Below, piece after piece: positions 5,446-5,814 of a stretch of DNA of 5,814 nucleotides. Numbering within the stretch: the first letter of the stretch is position 1; each line of letters starts with the position of its first letter. The stretch lies in the NCBI GenBank assembly GCA_020057535.1, contig JAGVFS010000009.1, positions 1-5,814 of the forward strand, in the 5' to 3' direction. The position numbers were made by a program, and so were the translations under genes. Under the pieces are notes generated by a model that made no database searches, was not told where the DNA came from, and saw only the letters and a list, made by a program, of their open reading frames with translations. The stretch comes from Patescibacteria group bacterium (GTDB lineage: Bacteria > Patescibacteriota > Patescibacteriia > UBA2591 > PGYQ01).

Positions 5446-5814
5446 TTAGTCTTTCATTAACAATATTTTTATTTTTAGTTTGATTAAATTTATTATAAAT
5501 TTAAAACTATCTTTTATTAAATTAACTTTGGTTTTTCTTTTATCATACCTATTTTCTTGCCAATCAACGGGCATTTCTTTTATTTTATAGCCAAAATAAT
5601 TGGTAAAAAAAATTAATTCTGTGTCAAAAAACCATTTATTATCTTTAATATAGGGGGCGATTTTGTTAAAAACATCAACTTTAATCGCTTTAAATCCGCA
5701 TTGCAGATCAGAAAAATTATGACCCAAAATTATCTTTGATAAAAAATTATAACTTTGCGAACTTAATTCTCTAATAAAAGATCTGTTAATTTTAGAATCT
5801 GGCAATAATCTAGA
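5446..5814 (-). CDS. Family 2 glycosyltransferase, C-terminal part, cut by the window edge
   Basis: The frame is open to the right edge and gives 122 residues ending in TAA; the N-terminal half with the nucleotide-binding and DxD motifs lies outside. The first visible residues, SRLLPDSKINRSF, match the GSR-x-x-PxSKIxRS region of dolichyl/polyprenyl-phosphate glucosyl- or mannosyltransferase-type GT2 enzymes, so the TTG at 5805 is not a start. Further family features are DLQCGFKA (36-43), WFFDTEL (61-67), MPVDWQEN (81-88) and KTKVNLIKDSF (94-104), in the ALG5/Dpm1-like order. It ends with a hydrophobic, lysine-rich tail (about 105-119) that may touch the membrane. It differs from the Dpm1-like gene at 1618-2331 and may charge the lipid carrier with a different sugar. 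It is followed by the 9-bp hairpin at 5372-5393. Confidence 0.85.
   Translation of the reverse strand, partial: SRLLPDSKINRSFIRELSSQSYNFLSKIILGHNFSDLQCGFKAIKVDVFNKIAPYIKDNKWFFDTELIFFTNYFGYKIKEMPVDWQENRYDKRKTKVNLIKDSFKFIINLIKLKIKILLMKD

Noticed and set aside
5446..5805. TTG at 5805 as the start of the right-edge gene
   Set aside because: The frame stays open to the edge with SRLL upstream, which fits the GSR motif of GT2 enzymes, so the gene is simply truncated by the window.

Overview
This window comes from a very AT-rich bacterial genome with compact gene order, poor Shine-Dalgarno sequences and mostly short proteins. That style fits a Candidate Phyla Radiation (Patescibacteria) bacterium or a similar reduced lineage. 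This is inferred from base composition and gene content; there is no rRNA or marker gene here to prove it. The standard bacterial code fits best. About 38 tryptophans are written TGG, one gene ends in TGA with the classic ATGA overlap, and only one in-frame TGA occurs.

Layout from left to right: a promoter-like region (1-104) leads into a plus-strand GtrA-family membrane protein (105-506). Everything else is on the minus strand. Read in the direction of transcription (right to left), it starts with the C-terminal part of a family 2 glycosyltransferase entering from the right edge (5814-5446). A 133-bp control region follows, with a strong promoter, a 9-bp hairpin and an operator-like inverted repeat. 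Next comes an AAA_14/DUF4143 ATPase (5312-4134), then a 203-bp extremely AT-rich gap. The last three genes form a tight run: a large multi-spanning membrane protein (3930-2350), a polyprenyl/dolichyl-phosphate-mannose-synthase-like glycosyltransferase (2331-1618) and a PIG-V-like GT-C mannosyltransferase (1621-515). The PIG-V-like frame is broken by one in-frame TGA. The convergent GtrA and PIG-V-like genes end 8 bp apart.

Functional picture (inference from family roles): this looks like a lipid-linked sugar module for cell-surface or protein glycosylation. The cytoplasmic GT2 enzymes would charge a polyprenyl phosphate with a sugar, GtrA would help move the lipid-linked sugar across the membrane, and the GT-C-type membrane proteins would transfer it on the outer face. 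The AAA_14/DUF4143 gene has its own promoter and looks like an unrelated insert in this module.

The two observations most worth following up are the single nonsense codon in an otherwise intact PIG-V-like gene and the dyad/hairpin arrangement around the ATPase promoter. I saw no tRNA, rRNA, CRISPR array, insertion sequence or complete undescribed system.
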